64,000 nucleotides of DNA from Mesorhizobium sp. RMAD-H1 (GTDB lineage Bacteria > Pseudomonadota > Alphaproteobacteria > Rhizobiales > Rhizobiaceae). The notes below the pieces were generated by a model. The model was given only the letters and a program-made list of their open reading frames with translations. It did not search any database and was not told the DNA's origin. Each line of letters opens with the position of its first letter. Positions within the stretch are counted from its first letter, which is position 1. The stretch lies in contig NZ_JACHWN010000002.1 of NCBI RefSeq assembly GCF_014191375.1, forward strand, positions 372,001 to 436,000. Reading direction: 5' to 3'. Positions 1-9,031 of this stretch are shown piece after piece. The translations under genes were made by a program, and so were the position numbers.

Positions 1-1
1 C

Positions 2-799
2 AGCCGGGTCTACATCACCGATATCGGCACCGATTCGGTCGACACGATGACGGCGGCCGCCAAGCGTGTGCACGATCTCGGCTACAAGCCCGTGCCGCAT
101 TTCGCCTGCCGCCGCCTCACCACGAGGCAAGCGCTGGAAACCCGCATCCGCCGCGCTGCTGAAGAGGCCGGCGTAACCGACGTGCTCGTCATCGGCGGCG
201 GCCTCGAGCGCCCCGCGGGTGAGTTCAACTCGACCATGCAGGTTCTCGAAACCGGGCTCTTCGACCGCTACGGCATCACCGAGATGGGCGTCGCAGGCCA
301 TCCCGAGGGAAGCCCCGACTTTTCCGAAGCCGTCGCTGTCGAAGCCCTGCGCCTGAAGAAGAATTTCGGCGAGCGCACCGGCGCCAAGCTGCGCATCGTC
401 ACCCAGTTCGGCTTCGATGCGGACCATTTCATCGCCTGGGCGGAAGGCCTGCGAGAAGCCGGCATCGACCTGCCGGTGCATCTGGGCGTCGCCGGCCCGG
501 CCAAAATCACCACGCTCATCAAATATGCCGCCATGTGCGGCGTCGGCAATTCCATCACCTTCCTGAAGAAGAACGCGCTGGCGCTGACCGCGCTCGCCAC
601 CACCCACTCGCCGGAAGGCGTCGTCGGCCCGATCGAGCGGCATGTGCTGGAGAACCCGACCAGCAATATCAAGCAGATCCACGTCTTTCCCTTCGGCGGC
701 ATCAAGAAGGCTTCCGAATGGCTGGTGGAACGTGGTACGTGGAATTCCAACACTTCATCGCCCATCGCCGCCGCGCAACAAGGGAACAAACACATATGA
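2..799 (+). CDS. Methylenetetrahydrofolate reductase (MetF-like), 5' truncated by window edge
   Basis: The reading frame is open from base 2, so the true start lies to the left; 265 codons plus the stop are visible. It should interconvert 5,10-methylene-THF and 5-methyl-THF with a flavin. The visible part keeps the MetF barrel motifs GHPEG and, further on, IVTQFGFD. The stop overlaps the next start (ATGA), so it is translationally coupled to the methyl-THF:corrinoid methyltransferase. Beside that gene and a corrinoid activase it more likely oxidises methyl-THF arising from a methylated substrate than supplies methionine synthase; that direction is inferred from context. A housekeeping MetF role cannot be excluded. 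Confidence 0.88.
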   Translation, partial: SRVYITDIGTDSVDTMTAAAKRVHDLGYKPVPHFACRRLTTRQALETRIRRAAEEAGVTDVLVIGGGLERPAGEFNSTMQVLETGLFDRYGITEMGVAGHPEGSPDFSEAVAVEALRLKKNFGERTGAKLRIVTQFGFDADHFIAWAEGLREAGIDLPVHLGVAGPAKITTLIKYAAMCGVGNSITFLKKNALALTALATTHSPEGVVGPIERHVLENPTSNIKQIHVFPFGGIKKASEWLVERGTWNSNTSSPIAAAQQGNKHI

Positions 800-1770
800 C
801 CCGCACCATCGTCGCCTCCGCGACACGAGAAATCGTCATCGGTTTCGACCAGCCCTTCTGCGTGATCGGCGAGCGCATCAACCCGACGGGACGCAAGAAG
901 CTTGCCGCCGAGATGGTGGCCGGCAATTTCGAGACGGTCATCAAGGACGCGCTCGAGCAGGCAGCGGCGGGCGCGACCATGCTCGACATCAATGCCGGCG
1001 TCACCGCCGTCGATCCGAACGCGACCGAGCCGGCGCTGCTGGTGCAGACGCTGGAGATCGTGCAGGGACTGGTGGACCTGCCGCTTTCCATCGATTCCTC
1101 CGTCAGTGCCGCCATCGAGGCCGGGCTGAAAGTCGCCAAGGGCCGCCCGCTGGTCAATTCGGTGACCGGCGAGGAGGAAAAGCTGGAGATGATCCTGCCG
1201 CTCATCAAGAAATATGATGTGCCTGTCGTGGCGATCTCCAATGACGAGACCGGCATTTCAGAGGATCCGGACGTCCGTTTCGAGGTGGCGAGAAAGATTG
1301 TCCAGCGCGCCGCCGACTACGGCATTCCGGCGCATGACATCGTCGTCGATCCGCTGGTCATGCCGATCGGCGCTATGGGCACCGCCGGCCTCCAGGTCTT
1401 CCGGCTGGTGCGGCGCCTGCGCGAGGAACTCGGCGTCAACACCACCTGCGGCCTCTCCAACATCTCCTTCGGCCTGCCGCACCGCCACGGCATCAACGCC
1501 GCCTTCATCCCGATGGTGATCGCCAGCGGCATGACTTCGGCCATCATGAACCCCTGCCGCCCGCAGGAGATGGAAATGGTCCACGCCGCGAATGTCTTGA
1601 ACGGCACCGATCCCAATTGCGGCAACTGGATCATGAAATACCGCGACCACCAGCCGGTCCATGCCGCCAACGTCAATTCCGGTCAGGCGGCGGCTCCGGC
1701 AGGCGGAAACGGCGGGAATGGTAGCCGCCGCCGCGGCGGACGCGACGCCCGGCGCGGGGCCATCGCCTGA
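796..1770 (+). CDS. Methyltetrahydrofolate:corrinoid methyltransferase (pterin-binding, DHPS-like fold)
   Basis: 324 residues. It should move a methyl group between a corrinoid protein and tetrahydrofolate in the cytoplasm. The pterin-binding signature GERINPTG lies at residues 25-32, followed by the TIM-barrel strands of the AcsE/MtrH/MetH pterin-binding family (MLDINAG, LSIDSS, SNISFGLP). The C-terminal 35 residues are a Gly/Arg-rich low-complexity tail not needed by the fold. The ATG start overlaps the MTHFR stop by four bases; a longer frame upstream is an antiparallel-codon artefact. The methyl donor corrinoid protein and its MttB-type enzyme would be expected upstream, outside the window. 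Confidence 0.87.
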   Translation: MTRTIVASATREIVIGFDQPFCVIGERINPTGRKKLAAEMVAGNFETVIKDALEQAAAGATMLDINAGVTAVDPNATEPALLVQTLEIVQGLVDLPLSIDSSVSAAIEAGLKVAKGRPLVNSVTGEEEKLEMILPLIKKYDVPVVAISNDETGISEDPDVRFEVARKIVQRAADYGIPAHDIVVDPLVMPIGAMGTAGLQVFRLVRRLREELGVNTTCGLSNISFGLPHRHGINAAFIPMVIASGMTSAIMNPCRPQEMEMVHAANVLNGTDPNCGNWIMKYRDHQPVHAANVNSGQAAAPAGGNGGNGSRRRGGRDARRGAIA

Positions 1771-1875
1771 GGCATTCGGCTGCCGGCTTGAACGTCGGGG
1801 CCGCATGAATGATATGTCGGAGATGGAAGACGGGGGAGAAACGGCCCTCGTCTTTTTGCTGCAGGAGTTTCGATC

Positions 1876-3963
1876 GTGAATGCGCCAGTGAAAAGTCCCG
1901 ATGCACCGACCCGGCAGGCGCTCGTCCTTTTCATGCCCTCGGGCAAGCGCGGGCGTTTCCCGGTAGGTACGCCGATCCTTGAGGCGGCGCGGTCGCTGGG
2001 CGTCTATGTCGAAAGCGTGTGCGGCGGGCGCGCCACCTGCGGCCGCTGTCAGGTCGAGGTGCAGGAGGGTCAGTTCGCCAAGCATGGCATCACCTCCTCA
2101 AGCGACCATATCTCCGCCATCGGTCCAAAAGAACAGCGCTATGCCGAAAAGCGCGAGCTGAAGCCGGGCCGCCGCCTCTCCTGCTCCGCCACCATTGAAG
2201 GCGATCTCGTCGTCGACGTGCCGCAGGACGTCCAGGTCAACGCGCAAACCATACGCAAGGACGTCGACACCCGCATCATCGCGCGCAATCCCGCCGTTCA
2301 CATGTGCTATGTCGAGGTCGAGGAGCCGGACATGCACAAGCCGCTCGGCGATCTCGACCGGCTGAAGGCGGCGATCGAGAAGGACTGGGGTTATAAGAAC
2401 CTGCAGGTCGATGCTTACCTGCTGCCTCAAGTCCAGCAAATCCTGCGCAAGGAGAAATGGGGCGTCACCGCCGCCATCCATCAGGATGAGGAAACAGGGC
2501 GCCCGACACTGATCGCGCTCTGGCCGGGCCTGAAGAACGAGGCCTATGGCATCGCCTGCGACATCGGCTCGACCACCATCGCCATGCATCTCTCCTCGCT
2601 GCTTTCGGGCCGCACGCTGGCTTCCGCCGGCGCCTCGAACCCGCAGATCCGCTTCGGCGAGGACCTGATGAGCCGCGTCTCTTATGTCATGATGAACCCG
2701 GACGGGCGCGAGGCGATGACGCTGGCCGTGCGCGAGGCGGTGAACGGGCTGATCGACAAGGTATGCGCGGAAGGAAACATCGCCCGCGAGGATATTCTCG
2801 ACGCGGTGTTCGTCGGCAACCCGATCATGCACCACCTCTTCCTCGGCATCGACCCGACGGAGCTTGGCGGCGCGCCCTTCGCGCTCGCCGTCTCCGGCGC
2901 TGTGCATCTCAAATCCTCCGATATCGGCTTGGCCGTGAACCCCGGCACCCGCGTCTACATGCTGCCCTGCATCGCCGGCCATGTCGGCGCGGATGCCGCG
3001 GCCGCAACGCTGTCCGAAGGCCCGCACCGGCAGGACGAGATGATGCTGCTGGTCGATGTCGGCACCAATGCCGAGATCGTGCTCGGCAACCGCCAGCGCA
3101 CCGTCGCCGCCTCCTCCCCCACCGGCCCCGCCTTCGAGGGCGCGGAAATCTCGGGCGGCCAGCGCGCCGCCCCCGGCGCCATCGAGCGGGTGCGCATCGA
3201 TCCCGCAACGCTGGAGCCCAAATTCCGCATCATCGGCGTCGAGCAATGGTCGGATGAGCCGGGCTTCGCGGAAGCCGCCGCCAGGACGGGCATCACCGGC
3301 ATCTGCGGCTCTGCCATCATCGAAGTGATCGCGGAAATGTACCTGGCCGGCATCATCTCCGAGGACGGCGTGGTCGATGGCAGCCTCGCCGCCCGCTCGC
3401 CGCGCATCACCGCCAACGGCCGCACCTTCTCCTACCTGCTCCATGATGGAGCACCGCGCATCGCCATCACGCAGAACGACGTGCGCGCCATCCAGCTTGC
3501 CAAGGCCGCGCTTTATGCCGGCGTCAAGCTCCTGATGGATAAGCTCGGTATCGACCATGTCGACCAGATCCGCTTTGCCGGGGCGTTCGGCTCCTTCATC
3601 GATCCGAAATATGCGATGGTTCTGGGCCTGATCCCCGACTGCGAGCTCGAAAACGTCAAGGCGGTAGGCAATGCGGCGGGCACGGGCGCGCGCATGGCGC
3701 TGCTCAACCGCGATTACCGCCGCGAGATCGAGGAAACCGTCCGCCGCATCGAGAAGATCGAAACCGCGCTGGAGCCGAAATTCCAGGAGCATTTCGTCTA
3801 CGCCATGGCGATCCCCAACAAGGTCGATCCCTTCCCGAAGCTTTCCGCCGCGGTGAAGCTGCCCGAGCGCAAGTCCGACGGCGAAGGCTCCGCCGGCCCT
3901 GGAGACGCCACGCCCCGCCGCCGCTCGCGCGAGGAGCGGGCGGCGAGAAGGAACAGGGGTTAG
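1876..3963 (+). CDS. ASKHA-domain 2Fe-2S protein, RACo/RamA-type corrinoid activase
   Basis: 695 residues from a GTG start preceded by GCAGGAG. The N-terminal ~110 residues form a plant-type 2Fe-2S ferredoxin domain with Cys49, Cys55, Cys58 and Cys103 as ligands. The rest is the ASKHA (acetate kinase/Hsp70/actin) domain: ACDIGSTTIAMH near residue 230 and LLVDVGTNAEI near 395. Proteins of this build reduce Co(II) in inactivated corrinoid methyl carriers using ATP, so it should keep the partner corrinoid protein active. It follows the methyltransferase after a 105-base gap, likely in one operon. The tail is Arg-rich. Substrate specificity of the system cannot be read from this protein. Confidence 0.87.
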   Translation: MNAPVKSPDAPTRQALVLFMPSGKRGRFPVGTPILEAARSLGVYVESVCGGRATCGRCQVEVQEGQFAKHGITSSSDHISAIGPKEQRYAEKRELKPGRRLSCSATIEGDLVVDVPQDVQVNAQTIRKDVDTRIIARNPAVHMCYVEVEEPDMHKPLGDLDRLKAAIEKDWGYKNLQVDAYLLPQVQQILRKEKWGVTAAIHQDEETGRPTLIALWPGLKNEAYGIACDIGSTTIAMHLSSLLSGRTLASAGASNPQIRFGEDLMSRVSYVMMNPDGREAMTLAVREAVNGLIDKVCAEGNIAREDILDAVFVGNPIMHHLFLGIDPTELGGAPFALAVSGAVHLKSSDIGLAVNPGTRVYMLPCIAGHVGADAAAATLSEGPHRQDEMMLLVDVGTNAEIVLGNRQRTVAASSPTGPAFEGAEISGGQRAAPGAIERVRIDPATLEPKFRIIGVEQWSDEPGFAEAAARTGITGICGSAIIEVIAEMYLAGIISEDGVVDGSLAARSPRITANGRTFSYLLHDGAPRIAITQNDVRAIQLAKAALYAGVKLLMDKLGIDHVDQIRFAGAFGSFIDPKYAMVLGLIPDCELENVKAVGNAAGTGARMALLNRDYRREIEETVRRIEKIETALEPKFQEHFVYAMAIPNKVDPFPKLSAAVKLPERKSDGEGSAGPGDATPRRRSREERAARRNRG

Positions 3964-3996
3964 TACCCCTTTTTCCACCGTAGCGGCTATGGCACT

Positions 3997-4043
3997 GTCG
4001 AGGCATGGCTTCCAGTGCTTGTCACTGGAAGCCATGCCTCGAC
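3997..4043. repeat. Perfect 21-bp palindromic hairpin, repeat family C
   Basis: Bases 3997-4017 are an exact reverse complement of 4023-4043, with a 5-base loop. It lies between the activase gene and the ROK gene, so it could stop transcription, but it lacks a T-run. The same arm sequence recurs at 8712-8732 and, diverged, at 8908-8925, which marks it as a dispersed palindromic repeat rather than a simple terminator. Confidence 0.85.
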
Positions 4044-4154
4044 TTTTCCACCACATCGGCAGTGCAGAATTATATGCGACGGGGCGCATTATCCACCCAA
4101 TTGCCAAATCACCATCCCATCGACACCTGCCATTCTTTCTGCGATTAAACCCGC

Positions 4155-5066
4155 ATGATCACATGCTTCGACATCGGCGGCACGGCCATCAAGAGCGCGC
4201 GGGCGACCTCGCCTGATGATATTCAGGCCTTGGGCCGGGTACCCACGCCACGCGATGATTTCGAAGCTTTCGCCGCCGCCATCGGCAGGATCGCGGCGGA
4301 CGCGACGGGCAATGACCACAGCCTGATCGCGATCTCGCTCGCCGGTGTTGTCGATAGTGATAGCGGGCGCATCACCTGCGCCAACATCCCCTGCATCAAT
4401 GGCCGTCGCCTCGCCGCCGATCTCGAGGACGTGCTCAACAGGCCGGTGCTGATCGCCAATGACGCCGATTGCTTCGCATTGGCCGAAGCGGTGGCGGGCG
4501 CAGGACGCGGCCATCGTGTCGTTTTCGGCGCCATTCTGGGCAGCGGTGTCGGCGGCGGCATCGTCATCGACGGCAAGATATTGAATGGAGTGGGCGGTTT
4601 CGCCGGAGAATGGGGCCACGGGCCGATTTCCAAGACACTGGCCGGCAATCCGCCCGTCGCCATACCGCGCTTTGCCTGCGGCTGCGGCCAGACCGGATGC
4701 ATCGATGCCATATGCAGTGCCCGAGGGCTCGAAAAGCTGCACCGCCATCTCCACGGGGTCGAGGCATCGAGCACCGAGATCATCGACGCCTGGACAAGCG
4801 GCGGTGCCAAGGCCGCCCGCACCATCGATTGTCATGTCGACATCCTGTCCGACGCGCTGGCCCTCGTCGTCAATGTGGTGGGCGCATCCATCGTGCCCGT
4901 GGGCGGCGGGCTCTCCAATTCCCTGCCGCTGATCGCGCGCATCGATGCGGCCGTGCGGAGCCGCATCCTGCGCAAGACCGACGAGCCGCTGGTGGTGCAG
5001 GCGCAATGCCGCATCGAGCCGGGCCTGATAGGCGCGGGGCTGTTGGGGCTGGAACAGCCAATATGA
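4155..5066 (+). CDS. ROK-family sugar kinase (NagK-like)
   Basis: 303 residues, the usual ROK kinase length. It should phosphorylate a hexose or N-acetylated amino sugar in the cytoplasm. The phosphate-binding loop DIGGT is at residues 6-10. The ROK zinc site is present: a GEWGHGP segment supplies the histidine, and Cys175, Cys177 and Cys182 form the CxCGxxGC cluster. An internal VGGG segment begins the C-terminal nucleotide-binding half. No sugar transporter or epimerase lies beside it, so the substrate (GlcNAc, ManNAc or glucose) is unassigned. The gene stands alone between two palindromic repeats. Confidence 0.85.
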   Translation: MITCFDIGGTAIKSARATSPDDIQALGRVPTPRDDFEAFAAAIGRIAADATGNDHSLIAISLAGVVDSDSGRITCANIPCINGRRLAADLEDVLNRPVLIANDADCFALAEAVAGAGRGHRVVFGAILGSGVGGGIVIDGKILNGVGGFAGEWGHGPISKTLAGNPPVAIPRFACGCGQTGCIDAICSARGLEKLHRHLHGVEASSTEIIDAWTSGGAKAARTIDCHVDILSDALALVVNVVGASIVPVGGGLSNSLPLIARIDAAVRSRILRKTDEPLVVQAQCRIEPGLIGAGLLGLEQPI

Positions 5067-5083
5067 AACCGCCAGCGTCCGAT

Positions 5084-5242
5084 ACCCCCCTCTGCCCTGC
5101 CGGGCATCTCCCCCTCAAGGGGGGAGATTGGCTGATACTGCTCGTCGCACCTATTTTGCAACGTCTGCGATTGATGCCGAACCTCTATGATGGCGTAATC
5201 TCCCCCCTTGAGGGGGAGATGTCCGGCAGGACAGAGGGGGGT
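5084..5242. repeat. MITE-like inverted-repeat element, family A copy 1
   Basis: About 159 bp with near-perfect ~46-bp terminal inverted repeats (5084-5129 and 5197-5242) rich in C- and G-runs, around a ~67-bp unique core. It sits between the ROK gene and cutC and codes for nothing. A second copy of nearly the same length is at 31926-32088. The arms would fold into a long stable RNA hairpin if transcribed. Confidence 0.85.
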
Positions 5243-5277
5243 GAAGAGGCAACCAGAACCGTTCAAGCCATGGAAAC

Positions 5278-6003
5278 ATGGCCATGAGCCAAATTCTCCT
5301 CGAAATCTGCGTCGATGATGCGGAAGGGCTGGAAGCGGCGGTCGCAGGCGGGGCGGACCGCATAGAGCTCTGCTCGGCGCTGCAACTGGGCGGCCTCACC
5401 CCCTCGCCCGGCCTGACCGCCATCGCAGCGCGGGCAGCAGTTCCCGTCCATGCGATGATCCGCCCGCGTGCGGGAGATTTCGTCTATAGCAAAGGCGAAA
5501 TCGACCAGATGCTGCGCGATATCGATGCGGTGCGCGCGGCGGGGCTTGCCGGCGTGGTGCTCGGTGCAAGCAGGCCGGACGGCAGCCTTGACGATCATGC
5601 GCTTGCCCGGCTCAAGACACACGCCGATGGGCTCGGCACGACGCTTCATCGCGCTTTCGACCTGGTGCCCGATATCGATGAGGCCGTACGCATCGCCATT
5701 GAGGCCGGTTTCGAGCGCATCCTCACCTCCGGCCGTGCCCCGACCGCGCTTGAAGGGCTCGACGATCTGGAAAAGACCTTCGCGGCGGCTGACGGCAAAA
5801 TCACGATCATGCCCGGTGCGGGACTGACGGCGGAAAATGTCGGGAGCCTGCTCGCCCGCCTGCCCGTTGCCGAGATCCATGCCTCATGCAGCACCGTTTC
5901 TCCGGCACCAGATGAAAATATCATCCGCCTCGGCTTTGGTGATGGAATGCAGCGGAAGACAGACAAGCAGCGGGTGGCGGCGCTCAAGCAGAAGCTTGTG
6001 TAA
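5278..6003 (+). CDS. cutC: CutC family protein (copper homeostasis / TIM-barrel)
   Basis: 241 residues. It matches CutC, a cytoplasmic TIM-barrel protein first linked to copper tolerance in E. coli; its biochemical activity remains uncertain. Family features seen: an EICVDD opening, GGADRIELCSAL near residue 25, GGLTPS, a VHAMIRPRAGDFVYS stretch, and HRAFDLVPD in the middle. Two starts are possible, ATG 5278 and ATG 5284; neither has a strong ribosome site. It follows repeat element A and faces the LysR gene, with a hairpin in the gap. Confidence 0.9.
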   Translation: MAMSQILLEICVDDAEGLEAAVAGGADRIELCSALQLGGLTPSPGLTAIAARAAVPVHAMIRPRAGDFVYSKGEIDQMLRDIDAVRAAGLAGVVLGASRPDGSLDDHALARLKTHADGLGTTLHRAFDLVPDIDEAVRIAIEAGFERILTSGRAPTALEGLDDLEKTFAAADGKITIMPGAGLTAENVGSLLARLPVAEIHASCSTVSPAPDENIIRLGFGDGMQRKTDKQRVAALKQKLV

Positions 6004-6058
6004 AGGCGGGTAGTTAGAGCGACGTCTGGATTCAAAATGGAAGCGCTTTCGCTCTTTG

Positions 6059-6092
6059 ACACCCCCTCTGGCCTGCCGGCCAGAGGGGGTGT
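6059..6092. terminator. Bidirectional hairpin between convergent cutC and lysR genes
   Basis: A 15-bp perfect stem (6059-6073 and 6078-6092) with a 4-base loop lies between the cutC stop (6003) and the LysR stop (6133). Its arms resemble the outer ends of repeat family A, so it may be a shrunken copy. A T-rich stretch is weak on both sides, so intrinsic termination is plausible but not certain. Confidence 0.55.
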
Positions 6093-6132
6093 GAAGAAGC
6101 ACAGAACGGCTGGAGTTCAGCTCAACTGCCCC

Positions 6133-7035
6133 TCAAAACTTGCCCGTCCGCTGATACTTCTCGAAAATCCCGCGCAAATGTTCCGCCACCACCTGAACAT
6201 GCTGGCCGGCATCCTTGGCGACGATCATGCCGAGCTGGTAGGTGCCGAGCGGCGGCAGGCCGTGTTCCGGCCCGAGCGGGACGATCCCTTCACCCAGAAG
6301 CGTCTTGCCGAAAGGCGCGATGGCGAGATCGGAAAGGATGGCCGAGCGCTGCCCCGTGGTATGCGAGCTCATATAGGCGACACGGTATTCCCGCCCTGCC
6401 TTTTCCAGCACCTCCAGCGCATTGGCGCGCCAGACGCAGCCCTCCTCCCACATCGAGAGCGGCAGCGGGTTGCGCTCATGCGCAGTGCCGCCCTTGGCGC
6501 CGGCCCAGACCAGTTGCTCCGTCATCAGCACCTCGATATCGCTGGTCTTCAATCCTGCGTCGGAGATGTTGATCATGGTGATGTCGAGACGATGCTCGTC
6601 GATCCGCTTGCGCAGATTGACGCTCTGGTCGATGACCACATCGACGGTGACGTTCGGATGCGTCTCGGCGAAGCGCTTGAGCACGAAAGGCAGGACACAT
6701 TCGCCGATGTCGTCGGGAGATCCCAGCCGCACCACGCCCGAGACGGTCGGCGCCACGAATTTGGCCACCGCCTCGCGATTGAGCGTCAGCATGCGCCGGG
6801 CATAGCCGAGCAGCATCTCGCCATCGCTCGTCAGCGACACCGAGCGCGCGTCCCGCTCCAGAAGCGTCGTGCTGAGCGTTTCCTCCAGCTTCTTGATCTG
6901 CATCGACACGGCCGATGGCGTGCGGAACACCGCATTGGCGGCGGCAGAGAAGCTCCCCGTCTCCGCGATCATCACGAATGTCCTCAGGACATCCAGATCT
7001 AGGATCGGCAGCGGATGGTGCATCGGTGCGGTCAT
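6133..7035 (-). CDS. LysR-family transcriptional regulator
   Basis: 300 residues. An N-terminal winged helix (about residues 13-72, LDLDVLRTFVMIAETGSFS then AANAVF and SAVSMQIKKLE) is followed by the LysR effector-binding domain. It should bind DNA as a tetramer and respond to a small ligand that is not deducible here. It is divergent from the DUF1127 gene with 118 bases between starts; LysR proteins often control the divergent gene and themselves. The AT-rich gap holds TTTGATCAAATATT and TTTCGTTTGATTGAA, which could be operator half sites. That regulatory link is inference. Confidence 0.88.
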   Translation of the reverse strand: MTAPMHHPLPILDLDVLRTFVMIAETGSFSAAANAVFRTPSAVSMQIKKLEETLSTTLLERDARSVSLTSDGEMLLGYARRMLTLNREAVAKFVAPTVSGVVRLGSPDDIGECVLPFVLKRFAETHPNVTVDVVIDQSVNLRKRIDEHRLDITMINISDAGLKTSDIEVLMTEQLVWAGAKGGTAHERNPLPLSMWEEGCVWRANALEVLEKAGREYRVAYMSSHTTGQRSAILSDLAIAPFGKTLLGEGIVPLGPEHGLPPLGTYQLGMIVAKDAGQHVQVVAEHLRGIFEKYQRTGKF

Positions 7036-7153
7036 GATCGGCCTCTTTGATCAAATATTCTGAATTTATGTGTTCCTTAATTTCGTTTGATTGAACCTCA
7101 AAGCGCTCGCATAGTCAAGGTCATGAAGGGGTTGGGCATTCAGGAGAAAGACC

Positions 7154-7408
7154 ATGACCACCTATGACCATCGAGACCGCTACGAGTACAAGGAATGGCC
7201 GGACCTGTTTTCGGATGGAATCGTCCGGATGATCGAGGGTTTCGTGTCCCGGATCGCCGGAGTGTTCCGGAACAAGGCCAAATGGATCGCTGCGAAAAAG
7301 CGCGAGCGTGACACCATCCGCGCCCTGGCATGCCTGCCGGAGAATATCCGCCATGACATCGGCTGGCCCGATCTCTATGAGCGCCAGCACCGGAAGAACG
7401 GCAAATGA
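7154..7408 (+). CDS. DUF1127 domain small protein
   Basis: 84 residues, highly charged. The C-terminal third carries the DUF1127 pattern: a basic helix rich in Lys and Arg, then LACLPENIRHDIGWPD. DUF1127 proteins of alphaproteobacteria are short, Arg-rich, and in studied cases act in RNA turnover or phosphate and carbon control. The start is well supported by CAGGAGAAAG just upstream. It is divergent from the LysR regulator, a recurrent arrangement in this order. The specific role is unknown. Confidence 0.82.
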   Translation: MTTYDHRDRYEYKEWPDLFSDGIVRMIEGFVSRIAGVFRNKAKWIAAKKRERDTIRALACLPENIRHDIGWPDLYERQHRKNGK

Positions 7409-7653
7409 CGATGCCGGGGAAGAACTGACGGGCGGCATGGCTTGTTCCAGCCGCCCGTCATGCATTTTGGGTCATTACTGATTTCGTAAGACCTGCCGGT
7501 TTGCGACAGCTATTTCGTCGCACTTCCTTTTGGAATAATTCTATGGCTCAATAGTTTTACGTCTTAACTGCGCCTGAATCGCGCTGAATCATGGTTTGGT
7601 TGCGACAGAAAAAAACACCAGGTGGCAGAACGGCAGCGGGAACATTGTCAGCC

Positions 7654-8652
7654 ATGAATCAGAAAACGCTCATAAAGCGCTCCTTTGTCTTCTTTCTCGT
7701 TCCCGATTTCTCGATGATCGCTTTTGCGACCGCGATCGAGCCGCTGCGGATCGCCAACCGCATGCTGGGCTACAATGCCTATCGCTGGCGTCTCGCTTCG
7801 GTCGACGGCAAGCCTGTCCTGGCTTCGAACGGTGTCGAGTGCGCCGTCACCTCCTCGCTTGAGGATGAGCGCCGTTATCTCATCGGCGAGGAACGACCCT
7901 CGATGGTCTTCGTCTGCTCGGGCGTCAATGTCGAGAAGTTCCAGAACAAATCGGTCTTCGCCTGGCTGCGCGAGGAGTATAATCGCGGCGTGGCGGTGGG
8001 TGGGCTCTGCACCGGCGCCCATATCCTTGCCGCGGCGGGTCTTCTCTCCGGCAAGCGCTGCGCCATCCATTGGGAGAACCTGCCCGGTTTCGCCGAGGCC
8101 TTCCCCAAGGCCGATGTCTATGCCGATCTCTTCGAGGTCGACGGCAACATTCACACCTGCGCCGGCGGCACCGCCGCGCTGGACATGATGCTGAAGCTCA
8201 TCGGCGACGATTTCGACGACAATCTCGTCAACCGCGTCTGCGAGCAGGCGCTGACCGACCGGGTGCGCAACCCGCATGACCGCCAGCGCCTCCCCCTGCG
8301 TGCGCGCCTTGGCGTGCAGAACTCCAAGGTGCTGACCATCATCGAACTGATGGAGGCGAGCCTGACGGAGCCGCTCTCCCTGATCGAGGTGGCCGAGCAT
8401 GTCGGCCTGTCGCGCCGCCAGATCGAGCGCCTGTTCCGCCAGGAGATGGGCCGCTCGCCGGCACGCTACTATCTGGAAATCCGCCTCGACCGTGCCCGCC
8501 ATCTGCTCATCCAGTCCTCCATGCCCGTGGTGGAGGTGGCGGTCGCCTGCGGCTTCGTCTCCGCCTCGCATTTCTCCAAATGCTATCGCGAACTCTACGG
8601 CCGCTCGCCGCAGCAGGAGCGTGCTGAGCGCAAGCAGCCCATGGCGGCGTGA
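7654..8652 (+). CDS. GlxA-family transcriptional regulator (DJ-1/PfpI domain plus AraC HTH)
   Basis: 332 residues from ATG 7654. Residues 1-180 form a DJ-1/PfpI-like ligand domain with the GGLCTGAHILAAAGLL elbow. The last ~100 residues hold two AraC helix-turn-helix motifs (SLIEVAEHVGLSRRQIERLF and VEVAVACGFVSASHFSKCY). The frame is open 21 codons further upstream to 7591, but those residues do not resemble the family. Pseudomonas GbdR, which activates betaine and dimethylglycine catabolism, has this architecture; the dimethylglycine dehydrogenase-like gene 1.3 kb away makes a similar role attractive but unproven. Confidence 0.85.
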   Translation: MNQKTLIKRSFVFFLVPDFSMIAFATAIEPLRIANRMLGYNAYRWRLASVDGKPVLASNGVECAVTSSLEDERRYLIGEERPSMVFVCSGVNVEKFQNKSVFAWLREEYNRGVAVGGLCTGAHILAAAGLLSGKRCAIHWENLPGFAEAFPKADVYADLFEVDGNIHTCAGGTAALDMMLKLIGDDFDDNLVNRVCEQALTDRVRNPHDRQRLPLRARLGVQNSKVLTIIELMEASLTEPLSLIEVAEHVGLSRRQIERLFRQEMGRSPARYYLEIRLDRARHLLIQSSMPVVEVAVACGFVSASHFSKCYRELYGRSPQQERAERKQPMAA

Positions 8653-9031
8653 GTGTGGGCCACCTGAAGTGGCTCGCTTCGCATGAACCCCTTTCCAGTG
8701 ATGGCGATGCCGTCGAGGCATGGCTTCCAGTGGCAAACACTGGATAGCGGGGATGGAGATGATTGCGCTTTACCGCCACCCCTTCCTCAGGGGAAGAGAT
8801 TGCAACAGTTCTACTGGTAAGCGGTTGTGACAACGGAAAAAAAGATTCTCCCGGCGGAGAAGTGGAAGATTATCAGCTAGCCAAACTGCCGTCATTCCAG
8901 TGTTTGTCACTGGAATCCATGCCTCACCCTCTCCACGCTGAAAACAGTCCAGAATAGCGTCGCCCGCGATTCGGCGACGACAGGAGCCAACTCCGGACAC
9001 GCATGTCCTTGTTGCAAGCCCTATTCGCCTT
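8653..9031. repeat. 379-bp gene-free region with nested palindromic repeats
   Basis: No coding frame is credible here. Bases 8712-8744 carry the family C arm seen at 3997 followed by a short partner. Bases 8894-8916 form a 9-bp palindrome continuing into a diverged family C arm (to 8925). The two outer arms are inverted relative to one another, so 8712-8925 looks like a 214-bp unit. Inside, 8770-8870 resembles a decayed family A element (CCTCAGGGGAAGAGATT versus GATTCTCCCGGCGGAGAA). Confidence 0.6.

Noticed and set aside
2098-4107. 669-codon open frame on the minus strand
   Set aside because: It is antisense to the ASKHA activase, whose motifs and codon pattern are clear; the product has biased Arg/Gly/Ala/Asp composition without domains.
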